Assembly: GCF_017592395.1 (NCBI RefSeq)
Contig: NZ_JAGFOU010000017.1
Location: 1 to 64,000, forward strand
Direction: 5' to 3'
DNA: 64,000 nucleotides
DNA from: Actinomyces bowdenii
Lineage (GTDB): Bacteria > Actinomycetota > Actinomycetes > Actinomycetales > Actinomycetaceae
The position numbers and the translations under genes were made by a program. The first letter of the stretch is position 1. Every line of letters begins with the position of its first letter. The notes below the pieces were generated by a model. It made no database searches and was not told the origin of the DNA. It saw only the letters and a list, made by a program, of their open reading frames with translations. Shown here piece by piece: positions 17,420-25,471 of the stretch.

Positions 17420-17467
17420 ACACATCATCTAGGGGTGAATATTCCAAGCGACCACAACATGTTGTAT
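17420..17467 (-). promoter_or_regulatory. Tandem NrdR-like boxes upstream of nrdD
   Basis: Box 1 (17452-17467) contains the perfect 12-bp palindrome ACAACATGTTGT. Box 2 (17420-17435) reads ACACATCATCTAGGGG, close to the NrdR pattern ACACWATATWTWGTGT. Their centres are 32 bp apart, about three helical turns, the usual arrangement for the NrdR repressor of ribonucleotide reductase operons. The AT-rich TATATA next to box 1 may be the -10. The 17259-17640 gap contains no gene; 17259-17419 looks like an untranslated leader, and a GATCAC-TT-GTGATC palindrome lies at 17569-17582. Confidence 0.6.
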
Positions 17468-17568
17468 ATAGAGAGGGACCTTCGTCCCGATAGGCAACGC
17501 CTTCCCGCACAATCCCGCGGACACCCTCAAGCCCCGAGGCGACTCAGCAGACCCGTGCGCGTGACTTA

Positions 17569-17582
17569 GATCACTTGTGATC
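17569..17582. promoter_or_regulatory. GATCAC-TT-GTGATC palindrome
   Basis: A 14-bp inverted repeat with a two-base centre sits about 310 bp upstream of nrdD and just before the first long palindromic element. Its half-site resembles those of Crp/Fnr-family regulators, although the spacing is not that of the standard TGTGA-N6-TCACA or TTGAT-N4-ATCAA sites. A role in anaerobic control of nrdDG is possible but unproven. Confidence 0.3.
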
Positions 17583-17640
17583 GGCGTGTTGGGACGACAG
17601 CCGCTGGCCGGCGCCCATGCTCGAGACCTCCCCGCGCCCT

Positions 17641-17722
17641 CCCCACTTTCGACAATTTGCATGAGATCGGCGTTTTCCAGGCCCGGAGAAGTACGATCTC
17701 ATGCAAATTGTCGAAAGTGGGG
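17641..17722. repeat. Palindromic element, copy A
   Basis: Perfect 29-bp inverted arms (17641-17669 and 17694-17722) begin CCCCACTTTCGACAATTTGC and flank a 24-nt spacer that starts GCGTTTTCC and ends GGAGAAGTA. The spacer is itself partly palindromic around GGCC. Three more copies occur at 21170, 25197 and 54751. Copy A and copy B have identical arms, but their spacers are exact reverse complements. A 62-bp SDR gene-tail duplicate follows immediately. Confidence 0.95.
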
Positions 17723-17724
17723 GT

Positions 17725-17786
17725 TGCGGCGCCAGCGGGCGAAGCCCCCCTCGGAGTTGATGACCTGGCCGGTGATCCAGCGCGCC
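17725..17786 (-). pseudogene. Duplicated 3' tail of the SDR oxidoreductase gene
   Basis: These 62 bases are almost identical to the 3' end of the SDR gene at 21253, including codons for ITGQVINSEGGFARWRR. They sit at the same position relative to the palindromic element. One base of the stop codon is deleted (TAA lost) and one further substitution is visible. Sequence on the far side (17787 onward) is unrelated. It is the scar of a duplication or rearrangement that carried element and gene tail together. Confidence 0.8.
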
Positions 17787-17878
17787 TGGCCGTTGCCTCG
17801 GGGCAGTCGGCACGCGGGGAGTCGGCGATGCTTCAGCGAGCAGCATCGTCAACGGCGCACTCGGCGACGGCAAGCCCC

Positions 17879-20347
17879 TCAGCCGAGGCCGAAGGCGTGC
17901 AGGACCGTCTCGACCGTGACCTGATGGCGCAGTCTCGTGGCCGTGTTCTGATTGGCGAACATCCCCGGCCGCCAGACGGCCTCTGACAGTGCAACCGCGT
18001 GCTCCCACCGCACGGGCACCACCCATTCGGCCAGGTCGTCGGACTCATCCCCTTCGTGGCAGTAGCCGCCCTCCAGCGGCAGGTCCTGAAGGAGTCTCCC
18101 AGCACCGTCGCAGTCCACCACTGCCTCGTCGAAGCGCCGGGCCTCCCCCTCAACGGTGCCCACGCCGACATAACCGCGGCCGGGCACGCAGACGAATACG
18201 CGAGCACCCACCGGAAGCCGGCGCAAGGTCCGCGAGTACCAGGCGCCCCCGCCTCCTGAGACGAAGCCGAACCGCATGGCATCAGCCCAGCGCCGCGACC
18301 CGCCCGTCTCGCCGAAGGCCACGTACCAGTCACGACCATTCCACTCATCCCCGATGGCCCCGGCGCGGCTCCTGGAGGCAGGCGCCTCCACCGCCCAGCC
18401 GCTCGGCCGCACCGGCGCGACCCAGATCGAGAGGATGTCCTCGATCATGTCAGCGGTGCGCCTGCGAATATCGTCATCACCCCACTCCTGAGGGTGACCG
18501 GTGGTGACCGCCCTGGTGATGAGCAGACTGGTCGTCGCTTCCAGGGCCTTGCGCTTGGACTCCCACGAGGAATTGGACAGGGAGGAGTTGAGCCTCTGGG
18601 TCACCAGGGTGAGGTTCCCCAGGGTGTGCAGGAGCCTGTCACGGCGCGCGGCCGCGTCCTCCTCAGCACCGTCGTCGGCACTGTCGGCCCAGTTGGTGCG
18701 CCACTGCTGAGGCATGAGGTGCTCAACGGTGCAGGCGCCCCTGACGATCGGCTCCTCGGACCTGCGGTGGCCGTCGGGGTAGCCGCGGTGGTGGTCCTCG
18801 ACGGCCTCGAGGATCATCCGGACCCGGCCCCGGATGAGACTGCGGTAGACGGGCTCGTGGAGGAGGGCCTCTCTGATCTCCTCATCATCAGGCCAGTAGG
18901 AGACGGGGGAGGTCTGGGCAGCCAGAAGGGCCTCGCACCGCTCCCCCATCCGTGCGGGGTCAGCCGCCACCGCGCGCATGAGCTGCTCGACGACGAAGCG
19001 GTTGAGGCCCGTGGAGGGCTTCCTCAGCAGGGATCGGCGCACCACCCAGCTCTCGACGGCGGCGATGAGCCGACGGCGCTGCTCCCCGGGCACGTCCTGC
19101 TGGGATGGCTCCAGGAGCCAGACCATGAGCGGTTTGAGCACGTCCAGACCCAACGCCTCCGCCCTGTAGTGGAGCATGCCGAGGGCATCGAGCTCTCCGT
19201 GCGGAGCGCTGGAGGCCTCATTAAGCCGCTGGTAGCGCAGTGCCGCGGCAGAGAGGTCAGCCAGCACCGCCATCTGGCCGCGACCCTGGCTGTGGGTGTA
19301 GCGCTTGAAGGCCGCGAAAGTGGTGCGGGCGGGCACAACAGCTCCGGTGCGGGCGGTCAGCCACCAGTTGAGGAAAGCCACCGAGCGGGGCTGCTGGGTC
19401 TCTCCGAATCCGCTGCGCTGCTGCCAGAACTCCGTCTCGAAGTGCCCCCAGTGGCGCTCATAGATGCTCTGGGTGGACGGGGAGTGCGGGTCGAGGCTCT
19501 GCAGGAGGAAGTTCTTGACCAGGTCCATCGCTGTCAGCGGGGTGCCGCGGGCGTTGAGGGTCTCGAAGATGGACTGGGCGTCTTCCCAGGGCGAGAGCCG
19601 AATGGAGACGATTCTCAGCCCGCGCGCGGCGGCGCCGGTGACAGCGGTGGCACGGGCGGCCAGCTCTGGGGAGGTCTCCTCCTGGCCACTGCTCATCGCG
19701 TCCTGCGGCGATGAGAGGAGCCAGTCGTTGATGACCGTGCGGAAATAGAGGTCGGCGCGGGCGAAGCGCGAGGCGCGGGCCCAGGCGGGAACCGCGTCGG
19801 CGCTGGCCGCATCAAGGACGGCTCTGTAGGCATCACGGTCCTTGTTCGTGGGCCAGACTTTGAAGGCGTCCTCAGGGCGGGAATGGCCGGGAGCCACCTC
19901 GTTCCGGGTGAGCCGCTCGGCGCGGCGGGCGAGGTCCTCCAGCCCATGATCGCGCAGGACCCCGGCCAGGGCGTGGAGGAGAAGCTGCAGGGTGGTCAGG
20001 CGCTGCTGACCATCGATGATGGTCATCGAGGACATCTCGGAGAACCCGGTCTGGCGCTCCTGAAGGACGATCGCTCCCAGGAAGTGGCCGTCGTCGGCAC
20101 CAGTGGCGCGGTGGGCGAGGCCGCTCTCGGCCAAGGCGCGCAGGTCCTCCCACAGGGGAGCCCACTGCTCCTCCTGACCCCATACGTAGGGCCGTTGGAA
20201 GACAGGCGCGTCCATGCGCATCTCCAAGGAGAAGAGGTCCTGGGGGACTGTGGGCTCGGTGAACACGGGGGCTCCTGAGATGGGGAGGGATGCACGGTCA
20301 GGGGTGGGGAGCCGCATCAGCACGGCAGTGCGCGAAGGCGGCACCAC
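17879..20347 (-). CDS. GmrSD-like (DUF262-DUF1524) nuclease with C-terminal PUA/EVE-like reader domain
   Basis: An 822-residue protein of the type IV (modification-dependent) restriction class. The DUF262 part has QRPYVW (51-56), the ParB-like nucleotide-hydrolysis motif DGQQR (112-116) and IFETLNARGTPLTAMDLVKN (260-279). The DUF1524 HNH-type nuclease has EHLMPQQW (His543), GNLTLV (Asn578) and SWESKRKAL. Residues ~668-820 form a further domain (WYVAFGE, FGFVSGGGGAWYS, VCVPGRGYVGVG) of the PUA/EVE superfamily look, probably a modified-base reader. A TAGGAT -10 (20354-20359) seven bases before GTG 20347 implies a leaderless mRNA. It stands alone between palindromic elements, like an accessory defence gene. 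Confidence 0.85.
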   Translation of the reverse strand: MVPPSRTAVLMRLPTPDRASLPISGAPVFTEPTVPQDLFSLEMRMDAPVFQRPYVWGQEEQWAPLWEDLRALAESGLAHRATGADDGHFLGAIVLQERQTGFSEMSSMTIIDGQQRLTTLQLLLHALAGVLRDHGLEDLARRAERLTRNEVAPGHSRPEDAFKVWPTNKDRDAYRAVLDAASADAVPAWARASRFARADLYFRTVINDWLLSSPQDAMSSGQEETSPELAARATAVTGAAARGLRIVSIRLSPWEDAQSIFETLNARGTPLTAMDLVKNFLLQSLDPHSPSTQSIYERHWGHFETEFWQQRSGFGETQQPRSVAFLNWWLTARTGAVVPARTTFAAFKRYTHSQGRGQMAVLADLSAAALRYQRLNEASSAPHGELDALGMLHYRAEALGLDVLKPLMVWLLEPSQQDVPGEQRRRLIAAVESWVVRRSLLRKPSTGLNRFVVEQLMRAVAADPARMGERCEALLAAQTSPVSYWPDDEEIREALLHEPVYRSLIRGRVRMILEAVEDHHRGYPDGHRRSEEPIVRGACTVEHLMPQQWRTNWADSADDGAEEDAAARRDRLLHTLGNLTLVTQRLNSSLSNSSWESKRKALEATTSLLITRAVTTGHPQEWGDDDIRRRTADMIEDILSIWVAPVRPSGWAVEAPASRSRAGAIGDEWNGRDWYVAFGETGGSRRWADAMRFGFVSGGGGAWYSRTLRRLPVGARVFVCVPGRGYVGVGTVEGEARRFDEAVVDCDGAGRLLQDLPLEGGYCHEGDESDDLAEWVVPVRWEHAVALSEAVWRPGMFANQNTATRLRHQVTVETVLHAFGLG

Positions 20348-20735
20348 GGCCCGATCCTACGAGCCCGCAGCAGCGCGGCTTGACGGCGGCGGGCCCCGGC
20401 GTCGTCGGTTCCGGGTGCGCTGAGGCACTGGCCCCTGGCCCCCGGTTGAGCACTGGCCTCCCCTCTCACGGGTGGAGCGCCTCCCACAGGCCGGGACCGA
20501 CATTCTTGTGTCGGGCGAGCCCAGCATGCGCCGGCCGGCCTGCTGAATCGTCCCAGCCAAGGCCGAAGACAGCCCGGGTCCATGCGCACCACGACCTGCC
20601 ACGATCCGGACCGTGCGGGGCCTACCAGTGGGAATGAGCCGGACGAGCCAGCCCGCAGCCCGCCACTGACCCGGCCTGCGGCAGGCAGCAGCAAGAGGAT
20701 CGACGACGATCCAGACACGCAAGGAGGGCACCCCA
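20348..20735. other. Gene-less stretch
   Basis: Between the nuclease gene and the hydrolase relic no frame has coding character on either strand. Only the minus-strand TAGGAT promoter element of the nuclease (20354-20359) is recognisable. The sequence may be decayed upstream DNA of the hydrolase pseudogene. Confidence 0.5.
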
Positions 20736-21169
20736 TTCCAGTGCGGGACGGTCGCCGTCCCACTGGACTACGACAACCCGGGTGGTCGAGCCATCACCAT
20801 CGCCATGAAGAGGCTCCCCGCCTCCGACTGGGACGCGCAGTCGGCCGCCGAGAGGATCGACCACCCCTTCTTCGGCGGCGCCTCGAACGCCATGGAGGCC
20901 TACTGCCGAGGCTGGGAGCCCGGGCGCAGGCCTCGCCCCAGGAGATCCGCGCCGAGGGCTCAGACCCGATTCATCGGGGCCGCGGAGGATGCCAGAACGC
21001 TCTACCCCTGGGCCCAGAGCCTCGCCGACCAACTGGACAACGGCCACCTGCTCACCGTCGCGGGCTACGGACATGGTGCCTCCGGCAGTTGCGCCGGTGC
21101 CGCCATGATCGACTTCCTCATCAATGGGACCATCCCAGCGGAGGGAGCCATCTGCACCACCAGTTCCCT
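20736..21169 (+). pseudogene. TAP-like alpha/beta hydrolase with internal deletion
   Basis: The reading frame joins two distant parts of a secreted tripeptidyl-aminopeptidase/proteinase of the alpha/beta hydrolase fold. An N-terminal piece reads FQCGTVAVPLDYDNPGGRAI. A C-terminal TAP-like piece reads ARTLYPWAQSLADQLDNGHL and VAGYGHGASGSCAGAAMIDF, ending near GTIPAEGAIC. The central ~250 residues with the nucleophile elbow are absent and no signal peptide is visible. The frame then runs without a stop into palindromic element B. An inactive relic, plausibly created during rearrangement at the element. Confidence 0.7.
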
Positions 21170-21251
21170 CCCCACTTTCGACAATTTGCATGAGATCGTA
21201 CTTCTCCGGGCCTGGAAAACGCCGATCTCATGCAAATTGTCGAAAGTGGGG
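21170..21251. repeat. Palindromic element, copy B
   Basis: Arms 21170-21198 and 21223-21251 are identical to copy A (29 bp, perfect). The 24-nt spacer (21199-21222) starts TACTTCTCC and ends GGAAAACGC, the exact reverse complement of the copy A spacer. The element lies one base from the SDR stop codon on one side and touches the hydrolase pseudogene on the other, so it may also act as a transcription terminator. Confidence 0.95.
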
Positions 21252-21252
21252 G

Positions 21253-22128
21253 TTAGCGGCGCCAGCGGGCGAAGCCTCCCTCGGAGTTGATGACCTGGCC
21301 GGTGATCCAGCGCGCCTCATCGGTGAGCAGCCAGGTGATGAGGCGCGCGGCGTCGTCGGGCTCGCCCCAGCGGCCGAAGGGGAACATGCCCGCGGTCTGC
21401 TCGACGATCTCGCGTGTGACGTAGCCGGTGTCCACCGGACCGGGGTTGACCGTGTTAACGCGGATGCGGGCGTCGGCGAGCTGGTCGGCGATGGTCAGGG
21501 CGACCCCGGCGATCGCGGACTTGGCCGCGGCGTAGGCCACCTCCCCGGGCATCGGCCCCAGTGCCTGGCCCGAGGTGAGGAAGACGATGGATCCGCCCGG
21601 CGAGGCGTCGGCGGCGAAGGCCGGCTGGGCGGCGAAGGCCTGGGCCAGCAGGATGGAGGCGCGGGCATCGACCCGCCAGTGCCGGTCGAGGATCTCCTCG
21701 CTCAGCTCCCCCAGGGCGCCGTCGGGGGAGCTCATCGCCTGGTTGCACACCAGGGCGTCGAGGTGGCCGTGGTCCTCCACGGCAGTGCGCAGGACCCGGT
21801 CGGGCTCGCCGGGCTCGGAGAGGTCCGCATGGATGGCCGTGAGCCTGGCACCCTCGGTGAGGTGGCCGCTGATGGAGGCCAGGACCTCGGTGACGTCATC
21901 GGCGCCCCACTCCTGGGCGGCGTCGTGGGGCGCGTAGTGGTGGATGGCCAGGCTGGCTCCGTAGTCGGCGGCGCGGCAGGCGATGGCGTGCCCGATGCCC
22001 ACACGGCGGCTGACCCCGGTGACCAGGACCGTGCGCCCGGCCAGGGGCAGCGGGTCGCGGGAGAGGATCGGGGTGGGGGCGGTGGAGGAGGGCCTGCTGT
22101 CGGGATCGGGGGCTGTGCTGATCATCAT
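21253..22128 (-). CDS. SDR-family NAD(P)-dependent oxidoreductase
   Basis: A 291-residue short-chain dehydrogenase/reductase. The nucleotide-binding motif is TGVSRRVGIGHA, followed by the catalytic Ser in VFLTSGQA and YxxxK in AYAAAK. The late NPGPVDTGY and ITGQVINSEGGF segments are typical of FabG-like classical SDRs. The first ~25 residues are a Pro/Ser-rich leader with no function seen. The substrate is not predictable. The gene ends against palindromic element B, and a copy of its last 62 bases is found at 17725. Confidence 0.9.
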   Translation of the reverse strand: MMISTAPDPDSRPSSTAPTPILSRDPLPLAGRTVLVTGVSRRVGIGHAIACRAADYGASLAIHHYAPHDAAQEWGADDVTEVLASISGHLTEGARLTAIHADLSEPGEPDRVLRTAVEDHGHLDALVCNQAMSSPDGALGELSEEILDRHWRVDARASILLAQAFAAQPAFAADASPGGSIVFLTSGQALGPMPGEVAYAAAKSAIAGVALTIADQLADARIRVNTVNPGPVDTGYVTREIVEQTAGMFPFGRWGEPDDAARLITWLLTDEARWITGQVINSEGGFARWRR

Positions 22129-22281
22129 GCCACTCTAGAAGCCACCCTCCCTCCGGCGCCGGCGATCGACGACAACGGGGGCGCCCTTCGACGGCGACCA
22201 GGGGCGGCTAAGAGCGCCGGGCCGCGTCGGATCAGCCCGGGGCCGCGACCTCACCCGCGGCGGTCGCGCCCTGCCCCGGGA

Positions 22282-22836
<555 letters not shown>

Positions 22837-23045
22837 GGCTGCTCCTTCGCGTGTCTTCTGGGCGGGCGGGGTGCGGGCGCCTGTTGCCCACCACCCTGCC
22901 ATGACCGCAGGGTGGCAGCAGGGTTGCCGCAGGGCCGGATGCGGCGCACGGCTGGGGGCGGAGCGCCGGCCGACGACGTGACCGAGGACTCAGAGGGGGA
23001 TTTCCCTCCCCTGCCTCTTCGCGGCTATAGTTGCCGTGCTGCACA

Positions 23046-23122
<77 letters not shown>

Positions 23123-23138
23123 TCGAGTTCATACTCGC

Positions 23139-23167
23139 ACCCCAGTCCGATTTCTCCGGGCTGGGGT
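23139..23167 (+). terminator. Hairpin terminator after tRNA-Pro
   Basis: ACCCCAGTCCG (23139-23149) pairs with CGGGCTGGGGT (23157-23167) around a 7-base loop. A similar stem (CCCCAGTACGG / CCGGGCTGGGG) follows the repeated tRNA end at about 25143-25169, so the terminator was duplicated with it. Confidence 0.6.
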
Positions 23168-23647
23168 CGTTGCATGTTCCGGCGGTGACGGCCTTGACCA
23201 TGCTGTTCCGCACGCCCCGATCAGCCGGGCTGCGGCCCCCGGCACTGCCCGCTCGGCGTGATCGCCGGCTAAGCCCCAGGCCCCCCGGAGTCCGGAGCAC
23301 CTCCTTGGCCACCGCCTGCGCGGCCAGGGCCCCGGGACGGTGCAGGCCCTGCGCAGATACAGGCTCACCCCCGATTCCACTGATCCTGGGGCACCGGTGA
23401 TCCTCTCACCCCGTGCACGTCGAGTCGGCAGCCGCCCGCCACAGGTGCTCACCATGGAGAAGGGCTCAACGCGCCCGCATCATTGACGCGCGCAGAAGAG
23501 CTCCGGGCGAAGAGGCATCAGCGCTCCCTTTCATCACCACGCGCAGCGCAGCCAGGCCGCCCGCCAGTGGAACCCGACGAAGCGGCCCCGGATCCCCCAC
23601 GCCCCACGCCTCAAAAGCCCCAGGAGCCGGGGGCAGGCATGATCGAC
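23168..23647. other. Gene-less stretch behind tRNA-Pro
   Basis: About 480 bases with only short Arg/Pro-rich frames. A TTG-started frame near 23483 (LTRAEELRAKRHQR) has some charge pattern but soon becomes antisense to the epimerase gene. Nothing recognisable as an integrase, excisionase or transposase is seen, although the tRNA 3'-end duplication makes this a likely former integration site. Confidence 0.45.
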
Positions 23648-25060
23648 TCACGGCCTCCCGCAGCCACCGGACCGCCGAAGGATATGCCTGAGCGCGCCCT
23701 CAAGATCAGGATGGGCGGGCTCGAATCCGCTCCCCCGCAGGCGCGCATCGCTGACCCACTGATCGGTGTGGATGAGCTCATCGGCGCCCCGGGCGCCGAG
23801 CACCGCCATCGGGCCGAGCCTGGGCACCGGGATCACCGCCGGACGGCGCAGGACCCGGCCAAGAGTCGCAGCGAGCTCCCCCGCCGTCGCCGGGTGCGGG
23901 GCAACGGCGTTGACGGCCCCCTCCAGCCCGGGGGTCAGAAGGGCGTGGATATAGGCGCGCACCATGTCATCCAGCGCGATCCAGCTGACGGCGGCGCGGG
24001 CGTCCGTGATCCGGCCGCCCAGCCCCACCAGGAACAGGGGCAGCTGCGGGGCCAGGGCCCCACCGGACTCGGCCAGCACGATCCCGGTGCGCAGCGCGCA
24101 TGTGCGCACGCCCCCATCAGCGGCGCGCTGCAGCTGGGCCTCCCAGGCCCGGCACACGCCCGCCAGGAAGCCCCCGCCCGCGGAGGACTCCTCCGTGAGC
24201 ATCTCCCCGGGGCGCCGGGCCCCGTAGTACCCGATGCCACTGGCCTGCACGATGGTGCGCGGCCCCGAGCCACTGTCCGCCAAGGCGGCGGCCGCGCGGG
24301 CGATGAGGGCCGCGGAGGAGACGCGCGAGGAGAGGATCTCCCTCCTGGCTCGGGCCGTCATCCGCGTGCCGATGGTCCTGCCCGCCAGGTTGACCACCGC
24401 ATCCACGCCCTCCAGATCAGCCGGGTCGAGCCGGCCCGCGGCGGGATCCCATGCGATGCGCCCCTCCCCCGCCCTGGCCGCGCGCACCATCGGCACCACG
24501 CGGTGGCCCCCGGAGGCCAGGGCGGCGGCGAGCTGGGTCCCGATGAGCCCCGAGGCGCCCGCAATGGCCACCGTGAGCCGGGGCCGGCCGGCGTAGCGGG
24601 CGTGGAAGTCCAGGTCGTCGCGCAGCTGCCTGGCCCGGTAGGCCAGGAGGCGCTTGATCTGACGGGCGATGACAGTGCTGCCCGCCCCCAGCCCTCGGGG
24701 CGGCTCCACCTCGACGACGTCGGTCAGCTCGGTGGCGGCCCCGCCATCGACGGGAGTCATGGAGTGCGTGTGCTCCCAGTGGCGCCACGGGCCACTGACC
24801 TGCGCATCAACGAAGCCGCAGCCCTCGGCGCCCTCCCAGGCGCGCACATGCTCCAGGAGCCAGCGCGGCCTGGCGCCACCGGCCAGCGCCGGCCCCAGCC
24901 GCGCGCCCACCCGCCTGCCCGCCTCGATCCCGCCACGGTCCTGCCCCTCCACGGTGGCCAGCAGCGACGGCGTGAGCCGGGTCAGCGCGCCGGGCCGCGA
25001 GTGCCATGCGGCCACCTCCGCCAGGGGGTGGTCCAGCCTCACTCGGCACTCGATGCGCAT
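23648..25060 (-). CDS. TIGR01777-family SDR epimerase with N-terminal SRPBCC domain
   Basis: A 470-residue two-domain protein. Residues 1-150 are a START/SRPBCC-like ligand-binding domain (MRIECRVRLDHPLAEVAAWH). From about 160 there is an extended-SDR Rossmann fold (VAIAGASGLIGTQLAAAL, VVNLAGRTIG, ASGIGYYG with the catalytic Tyr) and the C-terminal DUF1731 segment (VPRLGPMAVLGARG). Two-domain versions like this are common in actinobacteria. The family is uncharacterised biochemically; the yeast/bacterial YfcH/SulA-like members are not cell-division inhibitors here. It lies between the two copies of the tRNA-Pro 3' repeat. Confidence 0.88.
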   Translation of the reverse strand: MRIECRVRLDHPLAEVAAWHSRPGALTRLTPSLLATVEGQDRGGIEAGRRVGARLGPALAGGARPRWLLEHVRAWEGAEGCGFVDAQVSGPWRHWEHTHSMTPVDGGAATELTDVVEVEPPRGLGAGSTVIARQIKRLLAYRARQLRDDLDFHARYAGRPRLTVAIAGASGLIGTQLAAALASGGHRVVPMVRAARAGEGRIAWDPAAGRLDPADLEGVDAVVNLAGRTIGTRMTARARREILSSRVSSAALIARAAAALADSGSGPRTIVQASGIGYYGARRPGEMLTEESSAGGGFLAGVCRAWEAQLQRAADGGVRTCALRTGIVLAESGGALAPQLPLFLVGLGGRITDARAAVSWIALDDMVRAYIHALLTPGLEGAVNAVAPHPATAGELAATLGRVLRRPAVIPVPRLGPMAVLGARGADELIHTDQWVSDARLRGSGFEPAHPDLEGALRHILRRSGGCGRP

Positions 25061-25111
25061 GGCTCCACGTTATCCCAATCACGACCAGCCCACCGCTGCC
25101 GGAGGCCCCTG

Positions 25112-25136
25112 CCGCCACCCCGACCATCGAGTTCAT
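25112..25136. repeat. 25-bp direct repeat of the tRNA-Pro 3' end (copy 2)
   Basis: An exact second copy of 23108-23132, containing the CCACCCCGACCA end of tRNA-Pro, followed by a terminator-like hairpin resembling the one after the tRNA. The 5' part of the tRNA is not repeated. The 25137-25471 gap holds no gene; it carries this duplicated terminator and palindromic element C. Confidence 0.85.
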
Positions 25137-25196
25137 GGCCTCCCCAGTACGGTCCGCCCGGGCTGGGGGTTGTTGCGCTCTGAGCCCCCGCCACTG

Positions 25197-25268
25197 CTTT
25201 CGACGATTTGCATGAGATCGTACTTCTCCGGGCCTGGAAAAGGACGATTTCATGCAAATCGTCGAAAG
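25197..25268. repeat. Palindromic element, copy C
   Basis: Arms of 24 bp (25197-25220 and 25245-25268) pair with one mismatch. Relative to copies A and B, both arms carry a matching change (GACGATTTGC opposite GCAAATCGTC instead of GACAATTTGC opposite GCAAATTGTC). This compensatory pair supports selection for, or copying of, a folded structure. The 24-nt spacer starts TACTTCTCC, the copy B orientation, and ends GGAAAAGGA. The outer CCCC/GGGG extension of A and B is degraded. Confidence 0.93.
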
Positions 25269-25471
25269 TGGGTGCTGGGCACGGCACGCCACCTCCACCT
25301 CGACCCGACCGCGCCATGGGGCGCACTCCCCGTCGCCACTCGACCCCGGATCGTGACCTACCCGTTACCCTGGGACGGTCCTTGACCTACGGCATCGAGA
25401 GAAGACAGTCCTCAGCACCCGGTCTCGCCCGCCTACCAACGGTGAGGCCTGCCCTACCTCAGGAGTCCCGA

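Noticed and set aside
15177-17432. 751-codon plus-strand frame opposite nrdD
   Set aside because: No domain character; shadow of the strongly conserved NrdD reading frame on the minus strand.
20622-21191. 189-codon minus-strand frame ending in MQIVESGEG
   Set aside because: It is antisense to the hydrolase relic and its conserved start is only the arm of palindromic element B.
17641-21251. Palindromic elements as ordinary rho-independent terminators only
   Set aside because: No T-tract follows, the sequence is conserved between unrelated loci including the 24-nt spacer, and one copy forms the end of a coding region.
23168-25111. Integrated element with its own integrase at tRNA-Pro
   Set aside because: No integrase or excisionase motif is present between the repeats; only the att-like duplication is supported.
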